From assembly GCA_021396245.1 (NCBI GenBank), contig WNYE01000010.1, positions 186,001 to 250,000 on the forward strand: DNA of 64,000 nt, read 5' to 3'. Below the pieces are notes generated by a model. That model was not told the DNA's origin. It did not search any database and saw nothing but the letters and a program-made list of their open reading frames with translations. This DNA is from Sporothrix humicola (taxonomy: Eukaryota > Ascomycota > Sordariomycetes > Ophiostomatales > Ophiostomataceae). Below, one piece after another: positions 24,279 through 36,700 of the stretch. Made by a program: the position numbers and the translations under genes. Every line of letters starts with the position of its first letter. Position 1 is the stretch's first letter.

Positions 24279-27200
24279 TGCAAAACCCCCATTGCGACCC
24301 TTTCATCAACGGTACTGGGTCTGCCTGTCGATATGTAGCGCATACTGAAGAAATAACCCAAGAAAAATGAGTGAATATGAGTGGTGAACGGTCCAAAGAA
24401 ACTCGAGGAACCGATGTGGGTTCGAGGAACGGAAGACGCGGCAGAGTAGTTTCGACAGCAGGGATGGGTGGTCGGAGCTTTTTTTTCTCTTTTCCCTTGG
24501 TGGGTTGAGTCCCCTTCCTTTTTGGGCCGTTTCTTTTCTTTCGTCTCGTCTCTCACTGGCTCGCTGGACCCTCGAATGGGTCCTCTTTTTTGGATTTCTG
24601 ATTTTATTTCTGATTTCTGACTCCGTATTATGCCTCCACGGAGAACACTGTGCCAGCTGTCGTTCTTCCTTTCTTTTTGGCGGAGTCAGTAATATGGGGA
24701 CTGGAGACTGGAGACAGAAAGAGAAGCTCGAAACGGGGAGCCAGGAAAAAAGAGGATACCGTGAACAGTGAATGCGTGGTTGTGAACGTTGCCTTTTGTC
24801 TATATTTTTTCCGTTTAGGAAAGGCCTCGCGTGTCCGGCCGGCTTCTTGTTTTCTGGAGACATACGAGCACACAACACAGTATGCTCCGTTTTGCTGGAC
24901 CTGAATTTTCAGACGACGATCCAAGGGCCAAAGGGCCCTGAAAAGAGGACCACAAAAGGGCCACAGATGAGCACCTCATCACCGAGCGGCGGAGCTATCA
25001 AAGTGCCTTTCATCGTGTCTGGTGCCTGCCAAATATCAAAATAACGGAGCACGGAGAATGGCCGCCACCTGGATTGCCCCGTCGGAACACGGCCTTTTTG
25101 TCTTGCGATGTTTTGGTCTCTCGGGAAATACAAACCTTGTTTTCTTGTTCTTGCTTTTGCCTTTGCCCTGGGCAACAAACAAAGGACCCTGAAGTCGAGG
25201 AACTGCCCAAGAACAGTCTGGAAGAAGACGAAAAAGAAGAAGATCGAAGATGGTCCACATAAAAGCCGTTGGTCATGGCATGGCCGAGGCCGGCATCGAG
25301 ATTGTGTGAGGATGGTGGCTGCACTGAAAATGGCAAAAGGGTGCTACCGTTCATCGCCAGGGGTATTTTGACAGATTAAAGGCGGTATGGCGAAATGGCA
25401 AGAGCTCAAACTCAAAGGGAATAGTAGGCTTTCAGGGCAAACGACGTCACTGTGAGACATGCCAGACTGACAACGGAGGAAGGAAAGGAGCGAAAAAGAG
25501 CGAGGAGCGAAGTTGGCTCCGGCGTTTAGAGAGGCACCGTCGCCTGAGAAGACCCAGTAAAAAGGTCAAATAGGCTGTAGAAAAAGAAGTCAAAGGAGAA
25601 GAAGAAAAACAAAACAAAGGTGGCGCGGATAGCGAGCGGCGAACAGCGAATTACAGTGAATACGGCGAGGGAGTGAAGACTCCGAAGCGCTGAAGCCCTG
25701 TTTACGGAGGAAGCACGGAGAAACGAAAGAGAAGGAACGCCCTGTGAGCACGATACTTCAGACAAATACGCCCGGCAAGAGCCAAGAGGAAAAACAGGAA
25801 TTTCGAGTTTTTCAGGGAAGGGACAAACAGTCCCAAAGCTGCAACGTTTTGCGCGCCGGCGCCGACGAGAAGGAAGGAACGAAGGTGCAAGAAAAACAGA
25901 GGTGCACAAACGGCACTAGACGAGCCGACATATCCATGGAGATTGTCACTCCTGCCACGTTCAAGCCTCGAGAAAGGCAACAAGGCTCCTTCCTGTTGGC
26001 CCCGACTTAGCCCCAGCCAACCAAAATACAGCGAGAGAAAGAGAGGGAACGACAAAATGTGTAATACATACGAGCGTATCGTATCTCACGAACAAAGGGG
26101 CCCCAAAATTACAGAAGGGCCCTGTATTCCTCTGAGATATCCTACCAGTGTCTTACCAGTATCTTACTCGTAAAATGGCGTACAGTGCGAGACGAGGTCC
26201 TGCTCATTTGCTGTTTTGTCTGCTTTGTCTACCCCCGGCATTTTTCGGCGGGTTTCCTTTTCAGCGCTGTCTTTCCGTTCCTTGCGCTAGCTCGTGAGCT
26301 TGCTCAACTAGCGCTTGCCTATTGTGATTATTGGCACTTGCCGTTTTTTACTTTGGTTCGTCTGGGTCTTTCCTTGTTTTGGTTCCAGCGGCCAATGGGC
26401 GCCTTCTGCGCAAAAATGAAAGCGTTTTGATTTGGACTTTGGGCTTGGGAGACGCGATTGACGATAGAGAGCCAGAGATATCAGGCGGAAGTGAAAGAAG
26501 AGACACAAATAAAATGGTGAAATGAAATCAGACGTTTGACGCTAGTCTGCAAAACGGGAAAGCCGGCTCTTTTCGAGGTTGGCGACAAGACGACGCACTT
26601 TGGACGAAAAGTAGTGATACATGCACGGATTTTGGAAAGGGAAGGGACCATCCCATGCATATGCATTCGCTGGCATCTGGGGAAGGTGCTCTGGAACGTC
26701 TTGCAGCTTCTCTGGCGGTCAATGGAAGAAGTCGAAAGACGAAAAAGAAAGGCAAGAAGCAAGTGCAATGGGAAAAGACGGGACGGCAAGAGCGATCAAA
26801 CGTCTGTCTTGCCGTTGCCGCACATGAAGACGAACTTCCTTGTGAACATGGGCCGGGCGGGCGAAGAAGGCGCAAAGGCACACGACTCATTGTTTCGTCC
26901 AGACATTGCCCATGCACAAGACACGGCTTCTGGCAAATTGGATATCTTGTGTCGAAGAGCGAGAAAAAAGTGCATCCTGTACCCGTGTCTAGAGCCGCGT
27001 TGGTGGGACCATGGTTGCTGCAAGTTTGGAAAAGGGACCTGCTCTTTCTGTTTCTGCTTCCCTTTCTGCTTCTGTTAGTCTCGTCTAACTGTTCTTTCCT
27101 GTTCGTGACCTTCCTGTCCATCGCTGTTTCTCCGTGTTCCGATGACCGTCTCCCGCCTCGTGTGCCTGCCTCGCTTCAAATTTCCCGCAAAGGCCAACTA

Positions 27201-27341
27201 GAAGGAGCGACCTACTGTGCACTCCTGTAAAGCTGTGCGACATGATGCCCTATGAATCATCCCGGCCGTTCCTTTGTGTCAACCTCGTTCAATATCAAAC
27301 TCTACGATCAAACTCTCCGAATAGAGTCGAACCTCAACCTC

Positions 27342-27380
27342 AACTCCAGTACTCCAGTACTGTGTACTCCAGCACTCCAG
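27342..27380. repeat. ACTCCAGT/ACTCCAGC tandem
   Basis: Four imperfect copies of an ACTCCAG-based unit, interrupted once by TGTGT, in non-coding DNA. Confidence 0.6.
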
Positions 27381-30300
27381 CAAAGAAAAGGCTTGGCATC
27401 GAGGAAAGCCCGGCAGACGGAAGAGGCACGCTCGACAAGGTAACGAAAAATAGAGAAAAAGGAGCTCGAAAAAAGCTCAGACCAGCAGGAAAGGCAAAAA
27501 AAGGACGGTCGATCGCCAACGCGGGCGGATCATTTCTGATCAATTTCGATCAAACCGCGTTCCATCGCATCATTGCGGGTTTGCAGGTGGTGCTGGGGCT
27601 TGCAGACCCTTGTTCCGCGCAATGTCTCGCTGGTTCTGTGATTCTGTGGTTCTGTGTCCTTGTCGTCCATTGTGTTTGATTTCGTTTCTTTTATTTCCCA
27701 GATCTCCTATTGATTCTTTGCAGGTTGCTGGCATTGACGCGTCCCGCGTCGCCAAAATCGACGTGGAGCTCCATCTCATCTTTTGTCTCTTTTTCTCTTC
27801 TGTCCACTCTTTTCAATCCCCATTTCAAATCTCTTCCAGGTCCGCAATTATTATGCACTGTCGGCGGTGAACAGTGAAAAGCGCCGGTCTGCATTTGCAG
27901 AGGCTCCATATTCAAAGATTCTCAAGCGAGTCAAGCTTCAAGTTCCTCAGAAAAGGGGGTCCTCTTGCCAGCAAATCTGCTGTGTATTGTGGACAGAAAA
28001 GGCGCAAAAGTCCAGTAGACGACGCCAGAATAATTCTGAGTACACAGCACTGTGTATTCAAAATAAAAGGCGCGCCGCCCCAAGCCAAATCAGGGAACAG
28101 TGGTCCCAGTCCGTGGGCTCCATCCAAACGTTCAAAAATGCTCCATCACGAAGGGAAAGCACAGGAAAAGATCCACTCGTGTTTCCCCTACGCGAAGCTA
28201 CTCTGGACGGCCAAAGGGTACCTTGCAGTGGTGCAAAGGCTAGTGAAGAGTGGAAATGGAGACGTGAAGGGAAAAGGAAAAACAAATAAAACCGTGAATG
28301 TGCAACAGGAAGAACATTGGCCAGGAAAAAGGAAGCAAAAGATGTGCAGACAGAGAACGGAGAAGAGGGCAGAGAAGAAAACAGACGCGTTGTTCACCAT
28401 CCGAAATTGAGCCGTCCTATTTTGAGAATATTCAGAAGATTGAAACGCGACGAGGATGAAGGCAAAGGGCAAGCGAGAGGTCTGCATACAGATAACGGTG
28501 ATTGACACGCTCGTATCTACGACACAAAACGAACGTGTTTTTTCCATGGACTTTCCATGTGAAGGAGATATTGTCTTCTCAAAAGTCAGACATGTTCCTT
28601 CACATGACGTTCGATGGTGTCTTGAAAATATGCAAGTAGCATGTCCAAGTATTTCTGGTTTCTCTACGTACTCTGCATCATCTGCAGGAACGCGCATCAT
28701 CATATCAGATGCAAGGCCACAGACGCCACACTCGGCTCTTCTCTGCACTTGGGTCCTGTGAGATACAGACCACAAGTCACTCTGAGAAAACACCCAGATA
28801 TCATAAATGCTTACGACGATGCTTGTTTACTTTCAACATTCACAGTCCAAAATCAAAATCAACCCTTCAAAATGTCGAAACGGCCCTAAAATCGGCACGA
28901 TAGCCTGCCAAGCCTCTGTCCGTCCACTTGTTGTCTCTGGCGTCTTCACGCAAAGTACACAGTAGGATAGTTGCTCGGAACTATCACTCTTTTTTGACAT
29001 CTCTCGCCCTATTTTGTTTTATGAAACAACCGTCCAATGTCAGTCCAGTAGTCCACGCACCTGAAACGGTGCCTTGTAGAGTGTGAACGGGCGTTTTTTT
29101 AAGTTCTTTTGTGTTCCTCTCTCTTTCTTTTCTATCCTTTGTTACTCCCGTCTTTCCATACTGTGTATTTCCTCCAAGGAGATTTGTCCCTGGTCTCCTG
29201 TCTCTCATCCGAACTGATGGTGTAACACGGCAGACAAAACCCAAAAAGAGAGAAGGATGCGTGGATGGTGGATGGATGGATGGTTGATAAACAAAGCCGT
29301 GCGCAGTGGCACTCTCTGGTCTGTTCTCGTCCACGTAAGGGTCCTTTCCACAGTGTTTTCTTTTCTTTTGTTTTCCCTCGAAAGTCCGTCCATGTTGAAA
29401 CAAACAATGGAGAAACGACGCCAAGAAGAGGTCTGTCCGCTGATACCCTCTATCAACAAATATCTCATGAATATCGCAAGCATCGCAACCGTTGTGACGA
29501 TAATTTTTTCCCTTTCACAGATCAAAGCCTCGGTCTCATGGTGAGGCAGGCCAAGGATCAAGAACCCCCGAGATCCTCACCGGCAGACACCCGGACCGTA
29601 CGTCGTACCGAGTTACAGGGTTTTGTGGGATTTGTGTTGATCTTGAGCCAGATGAGGATGAGGACAAAAACGAGATACAACCGTGCTATCGCTACTCTCT
29701 ATTCGCTGTCTATTAATTACTATTCACACATTTGCAGATGCCGGGATTACCTCTTTCCTTCTCCCTTCTTTTCTTTATCATAGAATATGTATTAACAGCA
29801 AGGAAGAACAAAAAGACACACTGACCAGGCCATGGTCAAGCCTCTGTCGCATCAAGGGCACCCTAGCTTTTTATCCGTGCTCTGCTTGTGTTCACTGTGA
29901 AATCACTTTGTATTCACTGTTGACTCCCCGTTAAATCACTGGCAAAGCCCTGCTGTTTTCCCCGTGAGCTTCCCTGCCAGAATGTGCCATAATATGCGTT
30001 GTAATATAGTACAAAAGACACGGTGTAATGCGCGCCGTATTTGTGGTATTCGGCTCGTTACTCATTGGGGAAAGACTGGTAAAAAAGAAATCATAGTAGC
30101 ACTCGAGGCACATCTACAAATGACAGGAGCGTGCGCATCTTGGGAATGGGAATGAGGCGTCGTGTGCGGTCGACAACGGCTCCTAACCGAGATACCGTTG
30201 ATGCTGGATGCAACGGGTACATTTGATGAGTGCACCGTGAAGGGGGAAAGGGTATTACTGAGAAAGGGGAAGCCTATTCACAATTATGATTTCCCAGCAG

Positions 30301-30780
30301 TGAATTGCCAAGGCTGGGGACAGTGGTTGTCATTTTCTTTGGACGCGTTCTCTTTATTTTTCTTTTCTTTTTCCTTTCCTCCTCTTCGGCATAATATCAG
30401 ATAGCACGGCAGCCAATGGGGTCTTTACCAGAGTCTGGGCATCTTGGTCTCAGCCTTGTTGGATGAGTGTGGTTTCTCTTTTTGATTTTCTCATTTTTTT
30501 CCTTTCCCCCTTTTTCTCCGGGAAGTTGACATGGTATTCTCTACGAAATGCCATCCTGGGCAGGGAGAAAATACAGAGCAGAGAGAAGAAAGGGATGTCT
30601 TGGGCGTTTCCCATTCATGCTGTTTTGTGAGATTCGGCACGTAAAAAGGGATGGTAGATCATTTGTTGATTTTCCGGTTCGAAATGTTCTTTGGTTCTCT
30701 TGGTAAATAATACACGTGTGAATAAACGGGTGGTAAACAGCTGAAACATGGCAATTTATGGAATAAGAAGCCCGGAGATA

Positions 30781-31141
30781 TATTGTTTGAATTATGCGGG
30801 CCGGCAATCACATTTTGGGCGTGGTTTATGAATCGAATATTCTATCGTGATGAGAATGAGATATAAGCGTGAAAGTCATACTCAGGTGAACATTGTTTTC
30901 ACATAAAATACAGAATATAATGTCTAGGTTGTTTAAATTCTTTTCTCTATTTTATCGTTCATCGCTCAACTTTCTATTTATTTTCTCAATACATTTTATT
31001 TGGGCTTTCTTTTTGTCGTGATTTTATTTTCGTATTAAAAAATAACATATATAAAACCAGCCTTCTCATAAAAAAATAGAGTTAAGGAAAATAAATAAAT
31101 CAACTTGAAATAAGCAAGTAAAAAAAAAAAAAAAAAAAAAA
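30781..31141 (+). repeat. AT-rich stretch ending in a 22-A run
   Basis: About 340 bases of conspicuously AT-rich DNA end in an uninterrupted run of 22 A (31120-31141), after which composition returns to normal. This could be the 3' tail of a retroposed sequence such as a degenerate LINE, or just a homopolymer at the edge of an AT-rich patch. No reverse-transcriptase frame is visible upstream. Confidence 0.4.
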
Positions 31142-33792
31142 GCCGGGACCACTGTTACTACAGAAGCCAGACAAAGATATCGTTACAAAAAAAAGGTGCA
31201 GTCACTCACAGGATCCTGTACATGATACCATCTCGAATCAATGACGACGACTGTGATGCTCACAATAGAAGAAAGCCTGAACACACACACACGGAGACTT
31301 GGCAAGCGAGGGACAGAAATACCAAGGCCGAAGGGGGATCGATCTCGTGACAGAATTGAACATGAGAAAAGAAACTGACGATATGATGACAGGAAAGTGA
31401 GATCGAAAAAGCCTTGTCAACACAATGGACGTTGAGTTTACGAAACAAGAATACGAAACGACAAAAGGTCAAAGATAAGAGCTGAGACAATGAGAGACGG
31501 CCAAGAAAGGGACAACAAAAAGGTAGAGAGTAAAGAGGCTTGAGAGGCCACGAAATATCGTCAAGGGAGACTGAGACACGTATATGCAGGGACAGCGTCA
31601 CGGCCGTTGAATAACGAGGATTGACGAGAAATAACGAGGCTGTGTCGGCTGAGATTCTGTTCATCACTTTGCAGTCCGTCCATCACTTTCCATTTCCCCA
31701 AATGATTGGGGCCAAGACGAGCCACAGGCGGCAGTTACAATGCAGGGCAAGGCTGGGCAAAGCTGGAAAGAGCTGCAAAAGAGCCTGAAAATGATCGCCA
31801 AAGCCAAGACTTCACACAGCCCTTTTTGAGTGTGTCGATATCTAAAATGACAACAAACGTCTTGGCTGTTTTCGCGCCCGAGACCTCATCTTGCAAAACA
31901 TTTACTCAGTAGACAGCCCGTGTTCCTGCATATCCTTTAGTTTCCTTTTTCTTTTCTCTTCTTATCGCCTTGGCAGAATGCAGTTCGACACAAAAAGCTA
32001 AAGTGATCTTCTGCCAATTCCTGTGCCAAATTTTGTCTTGTTTCTGATTGTTTACTTGCTATTATTTCTTGTCTTTCTTGTATTTCTTGTCAACCCCCAC
32101 CGATCGCAAGGCTCGGCAGGGACAAAAAGGCAAATCGTCAACGCCAAGACAAGGGGAAAGATGGAAAAAAGAGAGGGAAAAAGGAGGGAAAAGAAAGAAA
32201 AGAGGAGAACGGCTCTGGGGAATCTTCACCAGATGCTGTAAATAGCCACAGACAGGCATAGACAGGGACAAGAAACGACGATGCACAGCCTTGGAAGAAG
32301 AAACAAAAAGTAAAAGACCCGACGGGCACTTGGCACGGGGGCACGTATGATCAGAAGATTTCGTGAAATATCACAGAAAACCACAAGAATATGAACATCG
32401 AGGCACAGACACGACAAGCGATCCCCAGGCGACCCCCAAGAAATCCAAGAGTCCCAAGAATTCAAGACTGCCAAGTCGGAGGATCGACCTGCGAGTCGGC
32501 AGATATCGTCCCGACGATGCTTTCTTTTTCTGGGCGTCTTTTTGTCCTCTTTTCTGTCTTCTTTTTCTATGATACCCATTCGTTAAGCCAGTCGTATCTC
32601 TGAATTTACGATGTAAGACATTGTGTGTTATTTCAAGAAGCTATATCACTAGACCACCAAATCGGTGTACTCCGTCCAGAGCAAACGGAAACAAGAGGGA
32701 TCATACATGTGTCAAGAGGCAGGCCGTATTCAGATAGACAACTTCTTCTTGGCACAATTTACTGTGTGTATTTCATAGGCCGTGACTCTTCCTTTCCTTC
32801 AAGATTACTTTCTGTCGGGACGAGTCCGAGCCGTGCAACGGGCAACGAGAGACAAGGACACAAAAAGGCAGAAAGAAAGAGAGACAGGCCAAAGGGAGAC
32901 TGTCTAATGGCAGAGCGTCACACAGCCAAGGCTGGGCAGATCAGGAGGATGGCGATGGCTGGTAGCATGGCTTGCGGGAAAAGAGTGCGATTCCAACGGG
33001 GAGGACGACTACTACGACGACGACGGATTTGTCATGCTCTTTACTTTTCAAGACAAAAGGGTATTACTCCAAACATCCATCTCATCTCTGATCTGCTGCT
33101 TGGAAGTAACACAGCCAAGGCTTGCACGACCTGCGCGATGTCTCAAGCAATCCCTCTGCAGTCTGCAGTCGTTACAGTCGCTCTACCCTCCTCCCCTTCT
33201 TTCCCTCAAATTGTCTGACCCACGGGACATGCCGGTCGTTGGCTGGATGGATTCTGTGTAGCCGTGTTGGCCAAGACAAAGGAAGACAGAAGAAGGAGAG
33301 AAGATAAATGGAAAGATGTGGCAGGCCAAGAAGAGGACAAGAAGAGATTGGCAGTGAGGGTGTGAGAATAGAGGCAGACAGTGCGAGCAAAGGGCGAGGA
33401 AAAGAGGAAAAGAGGCTTCACCTTCGTGTGCCCTTGGCCTTGACCCTGTCCTTTATCCAACGTTCATGTCACGGAGCAACGTAAGAAGATGTCTTGGAAT
33501 ATTACTTTTTTATTTGGCTTTTAAGTGACAGAAAAAGAAATGACAAAGAGACAAGAAGAGAACAGAAAAGAAGAAAATCAATGGCTATCGTAAAACGCAT
33601 TATCGTGGAAATTAAAGAGAAAGAAAAAAAAACAAGATGATGTCTATGCGATGTTCATCGTACGTAGAGGCGGAACCGTATGGTTGAGAAAGAAAGCGCG
33701 AGAAGGAGTGATTTGAACGGGCGTAGATGGGTATAAACAGGTATGGTAGAGTGATAAGACAGCAGGACGCTCATCGATGGATACGGGCCCCG
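31142..33792. other. Gene desert, part 4, and 3' region of the WD40 gene
   Basis: No supported gene. The + strand is purine-rich around 31,260-31,660, 32,150-32,220, 33,270-33,420 and 33,530-33,640, which would read as CT-rich on the minus strand. The part next to 33,793 should contain the 3' UTR of the minus-strand WD40 gene. Confidence 0.45.
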
Positions 33793-36700
33793 TTATATGT
33801 TGTCCGGCACCTCTTCGTAGTCAAAGCCGTAGTCGTCGTCAATGTGCAGCAGCGCCGCCCTGTCCGCCAGCTCGAGGGCCGCGCGTGTGTCGTTCGGCAG
33901 GGTACTGACATCGAGATCTCGGGCACTATTAGCAGTGTGCAGCATCTGGACACGGCGGACGGCGTTTTGGCGCTGCAGCGACTGGAGAGGGTCTGGTGCG
34001 CCGAGGTCGACTGTTCCTGCCCCAGGCAATCCGGAAAGCGGTAACGACCGGAACGAGGTGGATGGCGCCACGTCGGGATACACGCTGCGGAGGGCGCGCT
34101 GCCGTGACGGGGAGGTGCTGGCGCGCGGCCGGTTCTCTTGCTGGAGACGGTCGAATTCGGCCAGTAACGGCAGCCGAGGATCCCGGTCTTGGTGAAATTC
34201 AAGGCGAAACAGGTTGGTGTCGGCGTAGTTGGGCCCCTTAACGACGCCAATAGTCGGATCGGGGTTGACGATGAGCTCGCCCGAAGCCAAAAAGGCGCGA
34301 GACTGTGCGATGCCCGGGTATTCGCTCTCGAGGTTGTTTCCGTCGGGGGCGGTGGGTACTGCAACCGAGAATAATGACGGTGCTGTTGATGTCGATGTCG
34401 GCGACTGGAGCAAGAGCTGCTCGGGGCTTATTTGAGGCGCTGGAGGTGTTGGAGGCGGCGGCATGGAGTGGTGTATAACTTCGGCCACATGGTGCTTGAC
34501 GGCTTGCTGGCTGCGGCTGCGAAGGAAGTCGGGGACACTTGTAGTGTTGATTTTCTTTTGTTTTATATCTTCTTCGTCCTCGTCTTCACTGAGAAACGCG
34601 CCGTCCTCATCGTCCGTCTCCATGGCATCTTCGACGGATAAGATAAAGACACGCCCACTGGCATCGCCGACGGCTAGCCGCGACTTGTTGGGCGAAAAGG
34701 CGCCGAAAGAAACGGGAGCAGCGCACTCCAGGAGATTGCGCACAAAGGGCGAAAAGTCCGATGCGCTGTGCGTTCGAATATTCCACACCTTCACAATGCC
34801 ATCCGACGACCCAGTGTATAACCGGTCCGGCGTGTCTCCCCAAGCGACAAACTTGACGCCCGTGTCCTCCGTGGAAATTCGCTCTCCCGACAACTCCTCG
34901 ATACAGGGCCCGTGGCCGAGGTCGTGTATGTGGTGGTCCCCGGCCGAAGTGTCCCAGACGTAAGTGTGTCCGTTGGTGCAGCCGGCCGCGATATATAAGA
35001 AGCCAAAGCTGTTGGGCCTCAGGGCCAGTTCGTTAATATCATCGGCATAACAATCGAGCTTCTGGACTTCGCTGTATGAACGCCCGCCGAATTCGCTGTC
35101 CGCGCCCGACTGTCGGAAGATTCGGATCTGTGTGTGGATGTGGCTTTCCGTAACTAGATTTGTATTGACAGACGCCGTGGCGGCGGCGAAGCAGGCTTGT
35201 GTCGGGTGCCAGGCGACCTCAAAGACATTCTGTGATGTGGCGCCGAGGATGCGCCACCGCTCGCCGGTCGAGCCGTTCCACAGGCACAGCTCGCCCGAGT
35301 TCCGGCGGTCCTCCGGGATATCGTGGTCCTCCGCGTTAAGATCAAGACCACGCGGCGAGTAGCCAACAAGCAGCATGTGGCGTGTGGTTTCGGACAGACC
35401 CCAGCGGATGGCTGCCGGTAAATAGGCCCATTTGTCGGTGAGGACCGGCTTACCCTCGAGATCGACGATGCGGGAGCAAGATAAGCTCTTGTACGTGACC
35501 TGACGGATGCCGCGCATCCGCTCTTGCAAGCTAGGCATACGGTATACGCGGACAGCGTTCACGGGAACGTCGGCGGCTGTGGCAATGAGGCACTCGTTGC
35601 TGGCGGACGAGGCAACGACAAAATTCACCTTGCCCTCGTGCTTCCAGGTGCGTTGGTGCGTCATAGTGCCGCCGTCTTTGTTAACGTACCACACCTGGAC
35701 GGTCTTATCGAAGCCAGACGTGAAGGCGAGGCCGTGCTTGGAGTCGTAGTCGGACGATACGACGGACGTGTAAAGCCACGGGTCGTCGAACGCCTGGGCA
35801 GCGGCGTTTGTATTCGCGTTTTCGCTGGAATTCGAGCCTGCTGTCACTAGTCGACGCTCGATACGGTGGTCTGGGTAGGCACGGAGGGTGCCGGCGGTCA
35901 CAGAGCCCAGAGCGACATTGCCTTGGCGGTTGTACTGGTGGTTGCGGTCGTCCATGTGCGTCGTCGTGCCGCAAATGAAGGAATCCTCCGACGTCCACGA
36001 AATAGTAATGACATCGCTGGAGAGGTTTGTCCATTCGTTACGGAGGCGCAGACTATCTTCGCGGAGTGTGCGGACGGCGTTGGTGAAGTTGAGCAGCTGG
36101 CGCGAGCGGCCTTGGACGGGGCGTTGGCCGACGACCTCGCGGGCCATGATGAGTGCGTTGAGCTTGGCAGAACGCGTAGCTTGCGTTTCTCTTAAAGAGT
36201 AGTCGGCGCGGCGGTGGCGTGCGAGAGTGAGTGCGGTTGGGCCGCCGAGGCCGGGGCTAGACTTGCCACTTTTGCCTCCGGTGCTGTTGGCGTTGTCGTC
36301 GATGTTGATCTTGCCTGTGCGGGCATCGACCAAAAACGCGGCGATGTCAGCCTCATTACGCCCAGGAAGACGGGAGGACGTAACACTCTTAACGACGAAC
36401 TGCTCGAAGTCTGGCGGCTGGCGTCGTAGCAGGCTCTTCAACTCTCGCTCGATGGCGGAATGCTTCTGGGCAGAACCGCGCTTTGAAGACCGGCCTACGC
36501 CAGCGTTTTCTTGGACAAACCGGACGACGTCGAGTATGTGTTGCTTCTCGTCGGGGAGGAAGTCGACGTGAATGACCATGGAAGGCGAGGGGGACGATGA
36601 CGAAGGCGTAGATAAGGTAGTGAGAGCGTTTCTGGGGATGCCTCCAAGTAGATGTCTGGGTACGTTTCTTAACCGCGGAGGCATGCCGAGGAGCGTTGGC

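Larger units (their letters stand above)
19641..30780. other. Gene desert, part 3
   Basis: An AT-rich stretch at about 19,640-19,770 is followed by about 11 kb of ordinary-composition DNA without a supportable gene. The longest frames (about 190-225 codons near 20.2, 24.3, 26.5 and 28.2 kb) have random-looking composition, in most cases opposite-strand competitors, and no recognisable domain. Motif GGAAAGAGCGA occurs at 20504-20514 and 21259-21269, and CGCTCTTTCC at 20983-20992. Small tandems: TCGACCCTG twice at 24231-24248, GTGCCT three times at 24261-24278, CTCCAG-type units at about 27,342-27,380, and ATGG units near 29,262-29,285. GA-rich blocks lie near 23,400-23,490 and 25,470-25,720. 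Confidence 0.45.
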
